DNA of 64,000 nt from Desmodus rotundus (GCF_022682495.2 NC_071396.1:22751735-22815734), one strand, 5' to 3'. Counted from the stretch's first letter, positions 33,201 through 43,906 are shown. A program made the numbers and translations. Notes: generated by a model not told the origin, from the sequence alone.

Positions 33201-36200
33201 CTTGCACTGTCCCTCCTGGCTGGGGTACCCTTCCACCTGCTCCCTGCACAGCAAGCAGGCGAAAAGTTCAAGCCAAGGATGACAGTCCCTAATGAGTGAC
33301 TTGCCCATCCCCAGATGCTCCTGAAGCTGGATTCTCTTCTGTTCTGGAAGAACAGGTTTTCCCCGGAGACAGGGGGCACCAAAGCCCCAGTGACAGTGTA
33401 GTGGAAGTGTCAGCTGGCACATCATGAGGACTTCTGAGCCCAATGGTATCGCAACTGTCGCCAGTGTTTACTGACAAGCTGGGGTGGGGTGAGGGAGACG
33501 GAGCCAGGCCCCACTCTTGAGGTCTTGGGGCACTTGAGAAGTAGGGCTGGGATAGCAGCTGCGTGTGACTTGTGTCCCCCAGGCATTGCTACGGTGGTCC
33601 ATGTTTCCTAAGATTCTGTCTGTGAGGATGTCGATACAAAATACACGCCATTAGGGATCACCTCCTGGCTCGAAGTGTGATCTCATACTGATAACTTCTC
33701 TCCCCTCACAGTCTACATCTAGGTGTCTAAAAGTTAATAACTCGTACGTAGCCCGTAGAACTGGTTTTAGGAAAAGTGAAAAGCTTGGCAACTGAAAGAC
33801 ACGACTTTCTGCCCTGAAGACACTGGTCAAAGCAGCTCGTGGCTTATGCATCTACGGCAAATTCCCGTACCCAGGGATGGACGGTTTTAGCGCCATGCTG
33901 CTCTCTCTAGATGTGCGGAGCAGGGGAGAGGACTTTCTGCAAAGCAGGCCAGCCAGCAACCACGCAGTTAAGTGAAGGGCATCTCCTCCAGCGGTGCTCC
34001 TGGGAGTTCTGATAGAACACGTCCACCCCGAGTGTGTCTGAGTGTGTGTGCGTGTGCAGGGATGCAGCCTTGTCCACATCACGGAACGGCTTTCCACTCT
34101 GCACGCAGCTGTTTGCGCATCCTCAGCAGCTGTAGCAGTTCGGATACGATTCCGTCGGGACCAGCTGAAGTCACTCGGTCAGAGTGGAGGCAGAGCAGTG
34201 GGATGTTGGGCGAGGGGCCGCCAGGCCAAGCCCGGTTTGCACAGCCTGTGAACACTTCCTTCCGAATTGTGCCCCTTGGCTGGGACTTTTGAGGTTACTA
34301 GGTTTTTATGTTACCTATGTCATGCAGATCTTATTCCATATTCACTGGGAAAAGAAACTCACTATTGGAGAGTTTGAGTGTCGCCAGTTGGGACCCACTC
34401 TGGACTCATGGCTGCTGCTGTTGACCTCAGCCTTCCTCCAGATTTCCCAGTAGGAACGGGGGAGCTCTGAGTCCCTCTGGCCCCTGTCTGTGACGGGAGG
34501 GGACTGGCTGGAATCTGGGCAAGTGCCAGCGTTCAGACGCGCTCCCGTGGACAAGCTAAGATAGCCCTGCAGCGGGACTACATGCCATTGGCTTTGGGGG
34601 AGCTTGTTCTTCCCAGGAGAGCGAGGGGCTGGCCGTGCCTCCGAGAGGCGCTGTTCCCTCCAGGTGGGTGCTCGACACGGTGTGTACTAACAGTGACTGC
34701 CTTAGAACGTGCCCGTCTCAGATGCCACAAGTTCCAGACACACCCACACAGAGTTGTGGCTAATAAGTGGGCGTCGTTTCAGCCTCTTAAGTGTGTGGTC
34801 ATTTCTTACGCAGCAAAAAACTGACACACGCCCAGTATTTCTGACTGTGAGCGTGGGTTTCTGTACAGAAACAGCAAACACCAGCAGGGCCACGAGGTGG
34901 GTGCGGAGAAGACAGCCGTGTGTGTTAATGTAGCAATTACTGGTTACACTGGATTTCACGGAGGATCGTCCTCAGGAACAGGGTTTGTTTCCGTTCTGCC
35001 CCGGTCATGTGACCCCGACTAAAGTACCAGATCCGGCCACCGTTCCTCTGCCAGGCTGTTGGACCTTCTTGACTCTTTCCTCCTTCCTGACAGTTTAACC
35101 CCATTTCCTTCTCTCTTCTGGCTCCTCCTACCTCCCTGACATTTCTCTGTGGGCCCCTCCTCTGTGGCCCACACCCCTCAAAGCCAGGGACCCCAGGAGT
35201 CCAGCTCGGAGTAGGACACAGACAAGCACAGAGGAAGGATGGGAGCCACGCCGGGAGCTCGCTGACTGCCATGTGTTTCTGTTATAGATCTACGTCCACC
35301 TGAAGGAAGGCGGGGGCCCCGATGGGCTGGACGCGCTGAAGAACAAGCCCCAGCTCCACAGCATGGTGGCCAGGAGCCTGTGCCGGAACGCTGCCGGCAA
35401 GAACTACATCATCTTCACGGGGCCCAGCATCACCAGCCTGACCCTGTTCGAAGAGTTCGAAAAGCAAGGTTGGTCGGTGGCCAGCTGCTGCGAGCCTGGC
35501 CCCCTGCCCTGGAAGGTGGCGGGAGGGGTCGGGGTGCCGGACTGTGGTGTCCAGCACAGGCCAGAGCAAGAAGAAGTTTCCCGAGGGAACAGGTCACCCC
35601 AGCCTGCCGTGGGCACCGAGACGCTGCACCCCAGGGACCCGGCCACCGGCTCTCGGTCTGGGGGACGTGTCAGCGCAGAGCTCTGCCCAGGCTTCAGGGC
35701 ACGTTTGGGGCCTTTGGTGTAAGGCGGTGGAAGGAGTTCTGTTCGTGTCCTAGGCCACTCGAGCTGCTGGCACGAACTACCATAGAGCGGACATTTATGT
35801 CACACCGTTCTGGAGGCCCGAGTCCAGGACCAGGGTGCCAGCGCGGTCGCACCCTGAGGGGCCTGTTCCTGGCCGTAGGGGGCGCCATCTCTGTCCTCAC
35901 GTGGTGGAAAGGCAGGGGAGGGGCGCCAGTCCCGTCCTGCAGGGTGGCACACTCATGGCCGAAGCACCTCTCAAACGCCCCACTTCCTAATGTCCTTACA
36001 CCTCGTTGGGCATTAGGTTTTCGGCACAGGAATTTGGGGGTGGGGGGCACAAACACTCAGCCTGTAGCGTGGGGCACAGCTCCTGCCAGGGTGCTAGGGA
36101 GTCTGAGCTCAGCCCCATCTGTAACGGGGCCCGTGCGGTTGGCACATGGGTAGATGCTGCAGAGAATCGTGTGTATCGACGCAGGTACGGCACAGCGGGC

Positions 36201-39200
36201 CTCGGGAAGGTCTCCCCTGTGTGCTGAAATGCCTGGTCCGTTTGTGACAAAGATGGGCCACCTTCTGCGGCTCTGGCAGAAACAGGAGCTGGAGTGACAG
36301 GTCTGGGCCAAGTCAGGCAGCCTGATGGTGGCGTTTGCCTTTGCCTTGTCCTACACGTGGGGATGTCTCTCTGGCCTGCTCAGGAGAAACACGAAAAACC
36401 CCCACTTGGCTCTGGGAGCCGCCGAACTGCAGACCTGTTGCTTAGCCCCAGGTCAGACATCTGGCCTCAAAACAAAAGCTGCGCTAGTAGTGGGGAGCCG
36501 ACGGCTCTGGGGTCAGGCAGCCGAGGTGAGCAGCAGCCCCGGACTGTGCGTTCCTGCCAGCTGGGGCATGTGTGCCGGGGCGGGGCCGGTGTGGTGCGGC
36601 TGAGGATGCCACAGGACTGCCATGGGCCATCTGTGGTTCTGGGGGGAAGGGGTCGCCTGCCAGCTCAGGAGACTGGGGAAGGTTGGAGGGGAGTCTTCTA
36701 GTGCGAAAACAGACGTGGAAGTTGAGGTTTTCTAAGAGTGGGCAAAGATTTCATTGCCTGTGTTTTAGAAGCACCTAAAGCTGTGGGCCCTTCCCATGGG
36801 CCTCATGGGCCTCACCTGCAATGTGAGCACCTGGGGTGGTGGTCCTCCATCGGCAGTGGCCACGCTGATGGCCGCCCCCACCGCTGGGAGGCTGGCCTCG
36901 TTGGTCTGCGGTTTCCCCAAGTCCATATTGAATGGGGAGCCCTACTGGAGCTTCCAGCGGCCCCTCCTTGGGCACAAATGGTTTATAGCCAGTGAAAATG
37001 TTTATAAAATAATTGCTGTTTCCACAAAGGGACAGATTCAGGACGACTTGGCTGCTGCTTGGGCTTTCTTCTTCCCCCCGTGGGAAGAGGCAGCTTGTGC
37101 ACCCCGAGTCCGGATAGGCGATGCAGAACACCCTCGGCCTGGTGCAGCTAGCTAGTCTTCCTCCCTGTTTTGAAAACACGTTCGTCTTTTTAAATCTTTG
37201 GAGCAGAGCAGTTTGGGTAGTTCTGTCTGTAGAGGACTAAGCAGCAGGGTGCCCTCTCCCTGTGGGACCCCGACCACCAGGGGTCTTCCCCCATCACTGC
37301 TGCTGTTCAGGGAGGAAAGGAATGCCCCCAGCCTTCCGGCCTGGCGTGGGAGTCGGTGACAGGCTCTGATGGGGATGACACCGTGTCGGCCTCCAGTGGG
37401 CTGAGAGGAGAGTAAAGGATGAGACCATCCCCAGGTCTTCACTCAGAGTGTCACCTCCAGGCACCCAGACAGGCCACAGGCTTCGGGGAGGGGGGACTTC
37501 CCCACGGCCCTCTGTGGCTGCCTGGCCCACCGGGCCCCTGAGCAGGGGGACCCAGAAGGGCCTGGAGCCCAGGGTGGAACTCAGAGGCCTCCTGTTCCTA
37601 GTGGTCTCTGCTCACAGTCCCGCCCCCACCGAACCTTCTGGGGCTTGGGGGCCACGCTCCCAAGGCCATTCTCCCTCAGGAAGCTCTTCCTCCCACTCAC
37701 TCTGTGATTTCGGCTCAACAGCGGGCGCTGGCTTAGTGTGCATTGTTTGGGGACTCTTTCCTCTGCTGGGTTTAACCTCTCTCCCAAGGGGGTGGGGCCC
37801 CTGGGTGCTGTGCAGACAGGACAGGGCTGGGTCCTCGGCCGGTTGAGTCTTGGTGACAGTGTTAGGGTGACTTAACTGTGGCCGGGTTTGGAGCTCGGCA
37901 TTGCCCTCCAGCCATGGGGCTGCAGTTCCTCTTCTGTGGTGTGGAGTGACAACGGGAGTCCAGAAGTTTCTAGAAGCAGAAGGGCTGACAGGTGCACCTG
38001 TGTAGTTGGCGCTGTAACAGTGAGAGCTCCTGCGTTACTGTTGCGTCCCTGCGTACATGATAGGCCTACACGTAACCTCACGTAGACTGTGGACGTTCTG
38101 GAGAGACACCGCGTCTGGGAGAAGAGTCCCCAGACTTCAGCAGTCTCTCCTAGAGACTTCTACAGGGCCCGTTGCCTGTGCCCCAGCCTCAGACAGGCAG
38201 TCCCCTCCTGCCCCTGAGCATTCCCATGGCCAGGGGGGGCTCCAGGGCCTCTGATGACATCCATGCGGTTTTGTGTCCCTGTCCTCACCAGGGATTTACT
38301 GCTGCGGCCTGCTGAGCTCCAGGAAAAGCGACTGCACTGGCCTGCCCCTGTCCATGCTGACCAACCCGGCCACGCCCCCTGCCCGGGGCCAGCACCGCAT
38401 CAAGACGAAGGGCAACATGTCTCTGATCTGCTGGTACAACAAGGGGCACTTCCGCTTCCTCACCAACGCCTACTCGCCGGTGCAGCAAGGTGGGGGCTCC
38501 GCTGCGTGCGTGGGGAGTTGGGTGAGCTTGAGCGAGACGTGTGGAGGGTGAGTTTGAGGTCCTGTCCACCTGCAGCGCTGAGTCCCGCCCACCCCGTCCC
38601 ACGTGGTGGCCAGGCCGAAGGCTGTAGCTTGTGCCCTGCACCAGCTGCCTAGAGAAGCAGCGATGGTGGGACCTGCAGGGGCCTGAGGCAGCCTCCCTCC
38701 CACAGGTCCCCCGGTGGACGTGGGGTCCGACGCCTGGCTGTGTTCTGATGGCCTTTACGTCATCACTCTACCGTCCAGCATTCTGTCAAAATCTGCTCTG
38801 GTGGAGAGGGATAGTCCGCTGTTCTTCTCTTTTCATGTCCGCCTTAGACATTAACCACTTGCTTGGAATTGGGGGGGTTTCAGTGGACCTTGTCACGTAA
38901 TGTTCCTTGTGACGTACAGTCCATCGCTAATGGGGGATTTATTTAGCAAGGGGTCTCCATTTAAAGTAACCACAGCTAAGGCATCACTAAACTGCTGAAA
39001 AGGCAATTGAAATGACAAAGGGACACTTCTCAAAAATATTTACAGCCGTGGAGTGTACTTGAAAGGTGCCCGTGCTCCTTTATACCAGGGCCTTTCCTCA
39101 TCACTTCTGAAGGGGCACGGCCAAGGAGCTCAGTTGTGTGTGCAGGCCCCTGTGTGGTGTATGTGGTGTGGATTTGGCGTGTGCGTGTATGCAGGATGTG

Positions 39201-42200
39201 TATGTGGTGTGTGCATTGTGTGGTGTGTATGCATGTGGGGTGTGTGTGCACAGGTGTGGTATATGTGGCATATGTATGTGATGTGTGTGTATGTAGGGGG
39301 GGGTTATTGTCTGTTGTCATTTTTTCCCACCCCTCACCCCCCCCCCCCCGGTCACACACACAGAAGTGACCACACAATTAAGGGACTGAAGCCCATGGGC
39401 GTCTCTGTCTCCCGCAGGGTTAGAGGGATGGGGAGCCGCCACTCGTGAGCTCCATCAAGGGCACTTAGAGGAGCATTTCCCTTCCCAAAGGGCTCGTGAA
39501 TCCTACGCCCCTAAACCTACAGTGTGCCCACAGCATCACTGCACTCACCCACACCTCCCGGCCCTGGACGTGGCTGGGGGAGTGTGGGCACCTGTGATCC
39601 CGGAGCAGGGGGGAGACTCCCCAGAGAGGGCTGAGGGGCCCGCTGCTCCTCCCCCTGGAAACCCCGCCCCCCTCCGCAGTGCAGAGGCTTTTGGCTAAGG
39701 CAACGGAGCGTTCTCCTTTCTGTGTACAACAAAATCACGATGTTTTAACCCCCCTAGCGTTCCTCTCCAATTGTCATAGTTTCTTTTTCTCGCCCCTATC
39801 AGTGATTAATTTTTTACAGCAGGAACAGTGATGGGGTGGGCACCTGCTTCATAAAACTTTGGGTGCTTCTTCGATCACTTCCTCGAGTCTGCAGGTGGGG
39901 TGTCTGGGCCGCAGGGCCTGAGCGCGTTGACAGCTTTGGTGAGGAGACAAAGGCCGTGCGTGCCACTGGGACAGACCACAGGGACCCAACTGTCCTTTCT
40001 TTGTCTTCTTCACATTTTTCTTGTGAGGTCTTGTCTTATTGACCTGGAAGCAAATTTCAGGCCTATAGCAAATATTTTCCTGTATTTGTTTTCCTTGTTA
40101 TTTATGGTTAGTATTTTTAACATAAAAAAGTTTTTCATTTCTGAGTAGGCAAGTCTGTTCATCTTGTTCTTTGCTCTCAAACTTTAGGTGTCTCTGCTCT
40201 GTCCCAAGGTGGGTGTGGGTGTACATGGTGTGTGTGTGGACAGGTGGGTGTGAGTGGACATGGTGTGTGTGTGGACAGGCAGGTGTGAGTGTTTGTGTGG
40301 TATGTGTGTGGACAGGCAGGTGTGAGTGTATGTGTGTGGTGTGTGTCTGGACAGGCAGGTGTGAGTTCACCTGCTCGCTTTATATTCCGCTTTGTGCCCT
40401 GCAGAGAATCCACTTTAAATTCACCTGGGTGCTTGGCTTCAGCGGGACTTCCGTACAGCTTTTATTAAGTACAACGGCCGGTTGACTGAGTGCCCCACCT
40501 CTGGGCCCAAACTGTTGATTGAATAAACTCTCCTCTCCCTGCTTACTTTAAATGTCACCCAGCTGGTAAGGGCTCGAACTCTAAAGGCTGCTTCTCAGAT
40601 TTATTCTGCGGCCACACACTCTCCTCTGCAATGTAACAAAATTTCCGGTTTTCGAAAATATGTAGCTAGTTAGGAACATTTTTGGAATCAGTTTACTGTT
40701 CTTTCGAGTCTAAGGAAACATTACAGAGTCTTTCGGAGAGTGTAAGCAGGTGCACAGGCGTTTTACGGCTTACGCTTTGTCACCTGTCTGGGGACAGCCC
40801 CATCAAGACTAAGTCCTTTCACTTTTCTCCTGAAACTCATTTTGATTGCCCGAGCAGAGCCCCCGCCCACTTTGGGCTCAGACACCAGGAGACAGAGGCG
40901 CCCCCTGAAACACCTGACCCGGACCCCGCATCGGCTCGTGACTCCTTCAGACTTAGGGAAGGGTGGCGGGGGTGTCGGCCAAGCCACAGAAAGCCCTTGG
41001 GGGCAGTGGACAGACCTGCTGGGATGTCGAAGGCACGGGGTCCCCTGTGGGCCCCGTGCGTGTCTCTCCCGGGCATGAGCCAGCAGACGGGGTAGCAGAC
41101 AACCCCTTGCCAGCGTTTGCACTGTCTAAAGATCTTCGTGCCTCAGCAAAGGTGACTATGGGACAGTAACCTCACCCTTTCCACATGGAATAGTCTCCCA
41201 AAATGCCAGGTGTCGCCACGGAGGAGGGTGACCTGGGTTATAAACCGGGGGACTGCTCGGGGAGATGGGTGCACACCAGGGTTTTGAAGCCGCTCTCCTG
41301 AGATTCCAAGCTGAACTCCTCGGTGTTGAGTTAAAGGGAACGAGAGCCATAGGAAGGCAGTCTCTGTGGCTGGGCACGTGGGGACGGTGGCCGTCCAGAT
41401 CTGTCGCCCTGGCTGTGTTGAAGCCAGGAGGCTGAAGCTGCAGTTCCGGGGAGTCCCAGGGACTCAGCTGCTCTGGGGTCTGTCCTGGGAGAGGAAGCCT
41501 GACCCCCAGGAAGTACAGAGCAAACAGAGAGTTTGTTTGTTTATAGGGGTGGCCTCACCTGCTCACAGCCAAATGGACTTGGGGGCTCGGAAGTGGCCTT
41601 GGTAGCCCCAGAAGATGCTAGAATTGCATGTCAGACAAGCTAAAATGGAGCTGGGATGGGGAACCTGCCAGGCCTCGGTCTCGAGGATGAGGCTGGGATG
41701 TTTCCCCCCAGGTCTTGGCAGGAGTGGGGACAGGGTGGCTGAGAGGAGGGACGGGGGACAGGTGTCCTCAGGAAGAGTGCTAGAGAGAGACAGCCCTTCT
41801 TGGAGGCTGCAGGACACCCCGCCACCTCCCACCCTGCCCAGGTAGCTGGTGAGCTCAGCCTCAGGAATGCCCTTGAGGCCCGATTGCCCGAAGACAGAGC
41901 CCCTTTGAGCGGAGAGGAGCCCAGAGCCCTCTGGCCAGGAGGAGGCCTCTGGTCTGGGCACAGCTGACCCTCAGTGGAACGCACCGCCAGCCCTGCCCCG
42001 GGCCTTGGAGGCCAGGCTGCCACTGGTGGGGCCCAGGCGGCTCCATGCCTGACCTGCTCTCCGGGGGTTTCTTTAGTGTGAAAAACCAGTGTGTATTTGC
42101 AGGCAGGGGTCAAAATGGAAAAGAAAAGAAAAGAAAGCCCTCCGCCCAGGACTCGGCCTGTGCAGAGATCTGCACCACTCTCTCAGTGAGGCTGGGGCGG

Positions 42201-43906
42201 GGGGCACCCCGATAAAGCCCCTTGTGCTGCGAGAGACGTGCCGTGTTCCCTTCAGGGGAGCCCATTCCAGTGGGGCTACAGGTTCACAGTCCCTTGAGCT
42301 GATCCCTTAAAGAGTACTGGCCTCACGAGCGCGTCACGCTGGCGGAGGCTGGGCAGCGAACCGCCTGGGAGTCCCGGCCACACGCGCGCACTGGCCGCAC
42401 TGGAAAACAGCCCCTGCAGCGGGTGGCCTGGGCTTCCCGCCCCTGGCAGCGGGACTTAGGACCCTCGCCAGGAGCTGGGCTCGGCAGTACCCCTGGGATT
42501 CTGTCCCCTTTCTGTGTAGTGGCAGGAAAGGCGTGGATGGCGTGTGTGTGAGTGGAGTTTCAGGAGCTACAAAGGATACTTTCCATCCCTTAGGCCACAG
42601 GGGCCCCAGAAGTCCCAGGGGGCATGCCAGGGCTGATCCTGGGGGCCAAGGTACCTCTTTGTTCTTCGGAGCCTCGAATTTCTCCTTTGGCAGAGGCAGG
42701 TAGAGCGGGCGGCTGGGACGTCCCGTGCACCCTGACCTCAGCCTCCGCTGCCTCCTCCTCCCCCCACCTCTTTCCTCTGCCCTCCTCCTCCGTTCTCTGC
42801 TTCACGTCGGACACCCACGCTGGGTGGACACAGGCACATCTGTAAGTCTCATGACAGGCGCTCCTGGAGGAGGCGGGTCGGAAGGGGACTGACCCTCTCT
42901 CCCCCGCAGGGGTGATCATCAAGAGGAAGAGGGGGGAGATCCCCTGCCCCCTGGCCGTGGAGGCGTTTGCCGCTCACCTCAGCTACATCTGCAAGTACGA
43001 CGACAAGTACAGCAAGTAGGTGGCCCTGCCGTCCGGCACCCCGGGGGCGGGTACTGGGGATGGGTCCTGCAGTGGCACCATCATAGAACACAGAAGTTGG
43101 CGGGTGGTCCGTAGTGACCCCACTTTCAGGATTAAAAACATAAAGAGCCAGTGAGATAAATCCCGAGTCCGCATCCTGGCCTCCCAGGCTCAGCCCAGGC
43201 AGCCCCGCCCCTCGGGGTACCTGCCCTTCTCCATGCCCTCCCCAGCCCCTGCCCCCCAGTGGTTGGCCCAGACCCTACACCCTCTGTGTCCCGCTGGCCC
43301 AGGCTCCCCTCCTCCTGGTCCATGCCCTTGGCCTTGCCACTCTGAGCCGCCCATCTGCCAGCATGGGGACTCAGTCCAACTCTCAGTGCCCGCACTAGGT
43401 GCAGTCCACACAGTGCAGACAGCATGCACGTGGTCATCTCGTGCACACCCCGTGCCGTCTCCCTGACGGGCGTCAGTCTGTCTGTAACAGGAGCTCAGAA
43501 ATGATTGCTTTTGGACCTCGGCATACATGCCACTAAGTCTCTGGTACTGGGCCTCATACCCTCATACCCAAGGAAAGCTCTCCGTGACAGAGCCTGGTTC
43601 CTCCCCCAGCTCCCCTGCTGACCCGGAGGAGGCCTTGGGGGACCCTCAGTCCTGAACTGGGTGCCCAGCGGCTACCTGGGTCGGCCTTGCTGACCCCCCC
43701 GTCCCTGCAGGTATTTCATTTCTCACAAACCCAACAAGACCTGGCAGCAGGTGTTCTGGTTTGCCGTCAGCATCGCTGTCAACAACGCCTACATCCTGTA
43801 CAAGATGTCGGACGCCTACCACGTGAAGAGGTACAGCCGGGCGCAGTTTGGCGAGAGACTCGTGAGGGAGCTGCTGGGCCTGGAGGACACCTCTCCGACC
43901 CACTGA
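20850..43906 (+). CDS. PGBD5: PGBD5 coding region, exons 2-7 (join of six exons; 5' partial)
   Basis: PGBD5 is a piggyBac transposase-derived nuclear protein, known to be expressed mainly in brain and conserved across chordates. The join 20850-21277, 26477-26611, 35288-35468, 38292-38489, 42910-43015, 43711-43906 reads 413 residues without a stop and ends in TGA. The domain order is that of the DDE_Tnp_1_7 family: an N-terminal helical part ([18 protein letters not shown]), a basic stretch RKRKKRK near visible residue 165, an RNase H-like core, and a C-terminal helix ([20 protein letters not shown]). The first family Asp may correspond to IDEDP. The usual VDNWFTS-like motif with the second Asp reads FTGPSITS here, so that Asp appears lost; the third may be in YDDKYS. 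The cysteine-rich C-terminal finger of active piggyBac transposases is absent. The N-terminus, about 110 residues in the long isoform as I remember it, must be encoded upstream. The gene identity is secure; transposase activity is debated in the literature and cannot be read from sequence. Confidence 0.96.
24326..24379 (+). repeat. CA/TG-rich tract
   Basis: GTGCGTGTGCATTCCTGCACGCATGTG followed by CTCACACACACATGTG and a second CACACACATG. The two ACACACACATGTGCT units are a short tandem duplication. Confidence 0.75.
25238..25320 (+). repeat. MER5-like hAT fragment (3' half)
   Basis: TTACTGAATCAGACTCTGCATTTTAGTAAGTTCCCTGGGTGACCC matches the 3' half of MER5-type elements. Confidence 0.55.
25328..25515 (+). 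repeat. Old hAT-Charlie-like fragment
   Basis: TTTTTGACTTTGTGAGCCATCAGGTCGCTGTTGGAACTCGTCAGGTCTGCCATTGTAG and GTGCCAGGTTCCAATGAAACTGTGTGC follow a common mammalian hAT-type element (gggccat..ggtctctgttgcaactactcaactctgcc). The exact family name is uncertain. Confidence 0.55.
26222..26425 (+). repeat. MIR-family SINE just upstream of exon 3
   Basis: TACTGAACACCTGTCATATGTCAGGGCCTGTGCTAAGTGCTTGGCA, then CTTACTCCTCCCCGGAACACTGG, CAGAGAGGTAGAGTAACTCAGCCGAGGTCACACAGCTGG and GTTTGAGCCC. Nearly complete in order. It ends about 50 bases before the exon 3 acceptor. Confidence 0.7.
26477..26611 (+). CDS. PGBD5: PGBD5 exon 3
   Basis: The acceptor TTTCCCGGCAG ends at 26476 and the donor CAG|GTGAGC follows 26611. 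The exon is 135 bases, exactly 45 codons, phase 0 at both ends. It reads [13 protein letters not shown] through SSTGFIIQ. It carries the basic run RKRKKRK, a possible nuclear localisation signal. The IDEDP stretch is the likely counterpart of the first catalytic-Asp motif (VDE) of active piggyBac enzymes; that alignment is by eye. Because the exon is a multiple of three, skipping it would keep frame. Confidence 0.95.
29905..30035 (+). repeat. MIR-family fragment
   Basis: GGAGATGGGAGCTCCCAGAGTTTACGTCATTTACCCCAAGTCTCAAGGCTGACAGGTGG followed by AGCAGAAATCAGAGCC is the 3' MIR order. Confidence 0.55.
31530..31715 (+). repeat. MIR-family SINE fragment
   Basis: ACATTATTCATTTTTACAACGCCGTTATGAGC, CTGTTTCATAGGAGGAAACTGAGGCCCAG, CTTTGCCTGAAGTCTCGGCCATAAAGTG and ACCCAGGCTTTCTGACCCCAGGGCC give the full 3' half of MIR. 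Confidence 0.7.
32746..32860 (+). repeat. Old hAT-type DNA transposon fragment
   Basis: GTACTTGGAATGTGATGAGTGTGACTGAGGAATTGGGTTTTTCAG, then TTAGTTAATTC, then GGCCACGTGTGTC resembles the end of a common mammalian hAT element (gaaatgtggctagtg...actgaggaactgaatttt). Family name uncertain. Confidence 0.45.
32925..33012 (+). repeat. MIR-family fragment
   Basis: GTGTTATCATCCTTACAAATCCGAAAACTAGCGCTCAGAGCCATTGGGTAACTCGCCCC, followed by CTCAGGCTGGTGAATGACAG. Confidence 0.55.
34700..34835 (+). repeat. LTR-like fragment (MaLR/ERVL type, uncertain)
   Basis: CAGCCTCTTAAGTGTGTGGTCATTTCTTACGCAGCAAAAAACTGACACACG resembles the 3' end of MaLR-type LTRs (ttaagccacta..tttgtggtaatttgttacagcagc..). The upstream part is too diverged to place. 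Confidence 0.4.
35288..35468 (+). CDS. PGBD5: PGBD5 exon 4
   Basis: The acceptor TGTTTCTGTTATAG ends at 35287. The donor CAAG|GTTGGT after 35468 is weaker than the others. The exon is 181 bases: it begins on a full codon (IYVHLKEG) and leaves one base (G) for the next exon. It encodes part of the RNase H-like core: [38 protein letters not shown]. In active piggyBac enzymes the segment before the TS...LFEEL-like helix carries the second catalytic Asp; here the positions read T-G, so it seems replaced. Confidence 0.95.
35469..38291 (+). other. PGBD5: PGBD5 intron 4
   Basis: 2823 bases. A minus-strand MLT1 LTR fills about 35737-36068. The rest, 36070-38290, shows no recognisable repeat; an open frame at 36796-37155 is noted and not called. 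Confidence 0.8.
35737..36068 (-). mobile_element. MLT1-type solo LTR (ERVL-MaLR), minus strand
   Basis: On the + strand it reads CTGGAGGCCCGAGTCCAGGACCAGGGTGCCAGCG, CTGTCCTCACGTGGTGGAAAGGC, CCCCACTTCCTAATGTCC and GGGGGCACAAACACTCAGCC: the MLT1 LTR in reverse complement. It begins about 270 bases downstream of exon 4. No internal region. Confidence 0.8.
38292..38489 (+). CDS. PGBD5: PGBD5 exon 5
   Basis: The acceptor is CCTCACCAG ending at 38291; the donor is CAAG|GTGGGG after 38489. The exon is 198 bases. Its first two bases complete a Gly codon with the G left by exon 4, then it reads [36 protein letters not shown] and [12 protein letters not shown], leaving one base. The strand pattern (RG/KG...LICWYN...F.TN) is that of the late piggyBac core. 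The junction to exon 6 gives a Gly followed by VIIKRK, in frame. Confidence 0.95.
39138..39296 (+). repeat. GT-rich variable tandem tract
   Basis: Imperfect GTGTGGTGTATGTGGTGTG-like repeats, mixing GTGTGT with GTATG and GCATG units. No clear fixed period. Confidence 0.85.
40209..40366 (+). repeat. GT-rich minisatellite, about four units of 33-39 bases
   Basis: Units share GTGTGTGTGGACAGG followed by (C/T)(A/G)GGTGTGAGTG and a variable spacer. The last three units carry GGACAGGCAGGTGTGAGT, the first GGACAGGTGGGTGTGAGT. Confidence 0.9.
42910..43015 (+). CDS. PGBD5: PGBD5 exon 6
   Basis: The acceptor is a pyrimidine-rich tract plus CCCCCGCAG ending at 42909. The exon is 106 bases and reads [30 protein letters not shown], ending with two bases of a Lys codon. 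The donor used is AA|GTAGGT at 43016. Reading one codon past it would give AAG TAG, an in-frame stop, so retention of this intron would truncate the protein just after KYSK. YDDKYS is the best candidate for the third Asp position of the family. Confidence 0.94.
43016..43710 (+). other. PGBD5: PGBD5 intron 6
   Basis: 695 bases, GTAGGT donor and TCCCTGCAG acceptor. This is the shortest intron; its first codon in frame is TAG, so retention gives a short C-terminally truncated product. No repeat recognised. Confidence 0.8.
43711..43906 (+). CDS. PGBD5: PGBD5 exon 7 (terminal coding exon with stop)
   Basis: The acceptor CGTCCCTGCAG ends at 43710. The first base (G) completes the Lys codon of exon 6, then [39 protein letters not shown] and a C-terminus ending DTSPTH. 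TGA is at 43904-43906. The protein ends soon after the conserved C-terminal helix, without the cysteine-rich finger present in active piggyBac transposases. A strong donor-like GTAAGG lies 20 bases past the stop (see findings). Confidence 0.95.

Larger units (their letters stand above)
26612..35287 (+). other. PGBD5: PGBD5 intron 3
   Basis: 8676 bases. It contains MIR pieces near 29905, 31530 and 32925, an old hAT fragment near 32746, and a candidate cryptic exon at 27259-27418. Stretches 27420-29900, 30040-31530 and 33020-34700 show nothing recognisable. The last kilobase includes an LTR-like fragment near 34700-34830 and a pyrimidine-rich approach to the acceptor. Confidence 0.8.
38490..42909 (+). 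other. PGBD5: PGBD5 intron 5
   Basis: 4420 bases. Two GT-rich tandem arrays (39138-39296 and 40209-40366) and a 13-base C run at 39337 are the only clear features. Stretches 38490-39130 and 40380-42900 hold nothing I can name. Confidence 0.8.

Noticed and set aside
36796..37155. 119-codon open frame in PGBD5 intron 4
   Set aside because: It looks less repetitive than most chance frames, but there is no recognised family, and no splice sites joining it in frame to exons 4 or 5 were evident.
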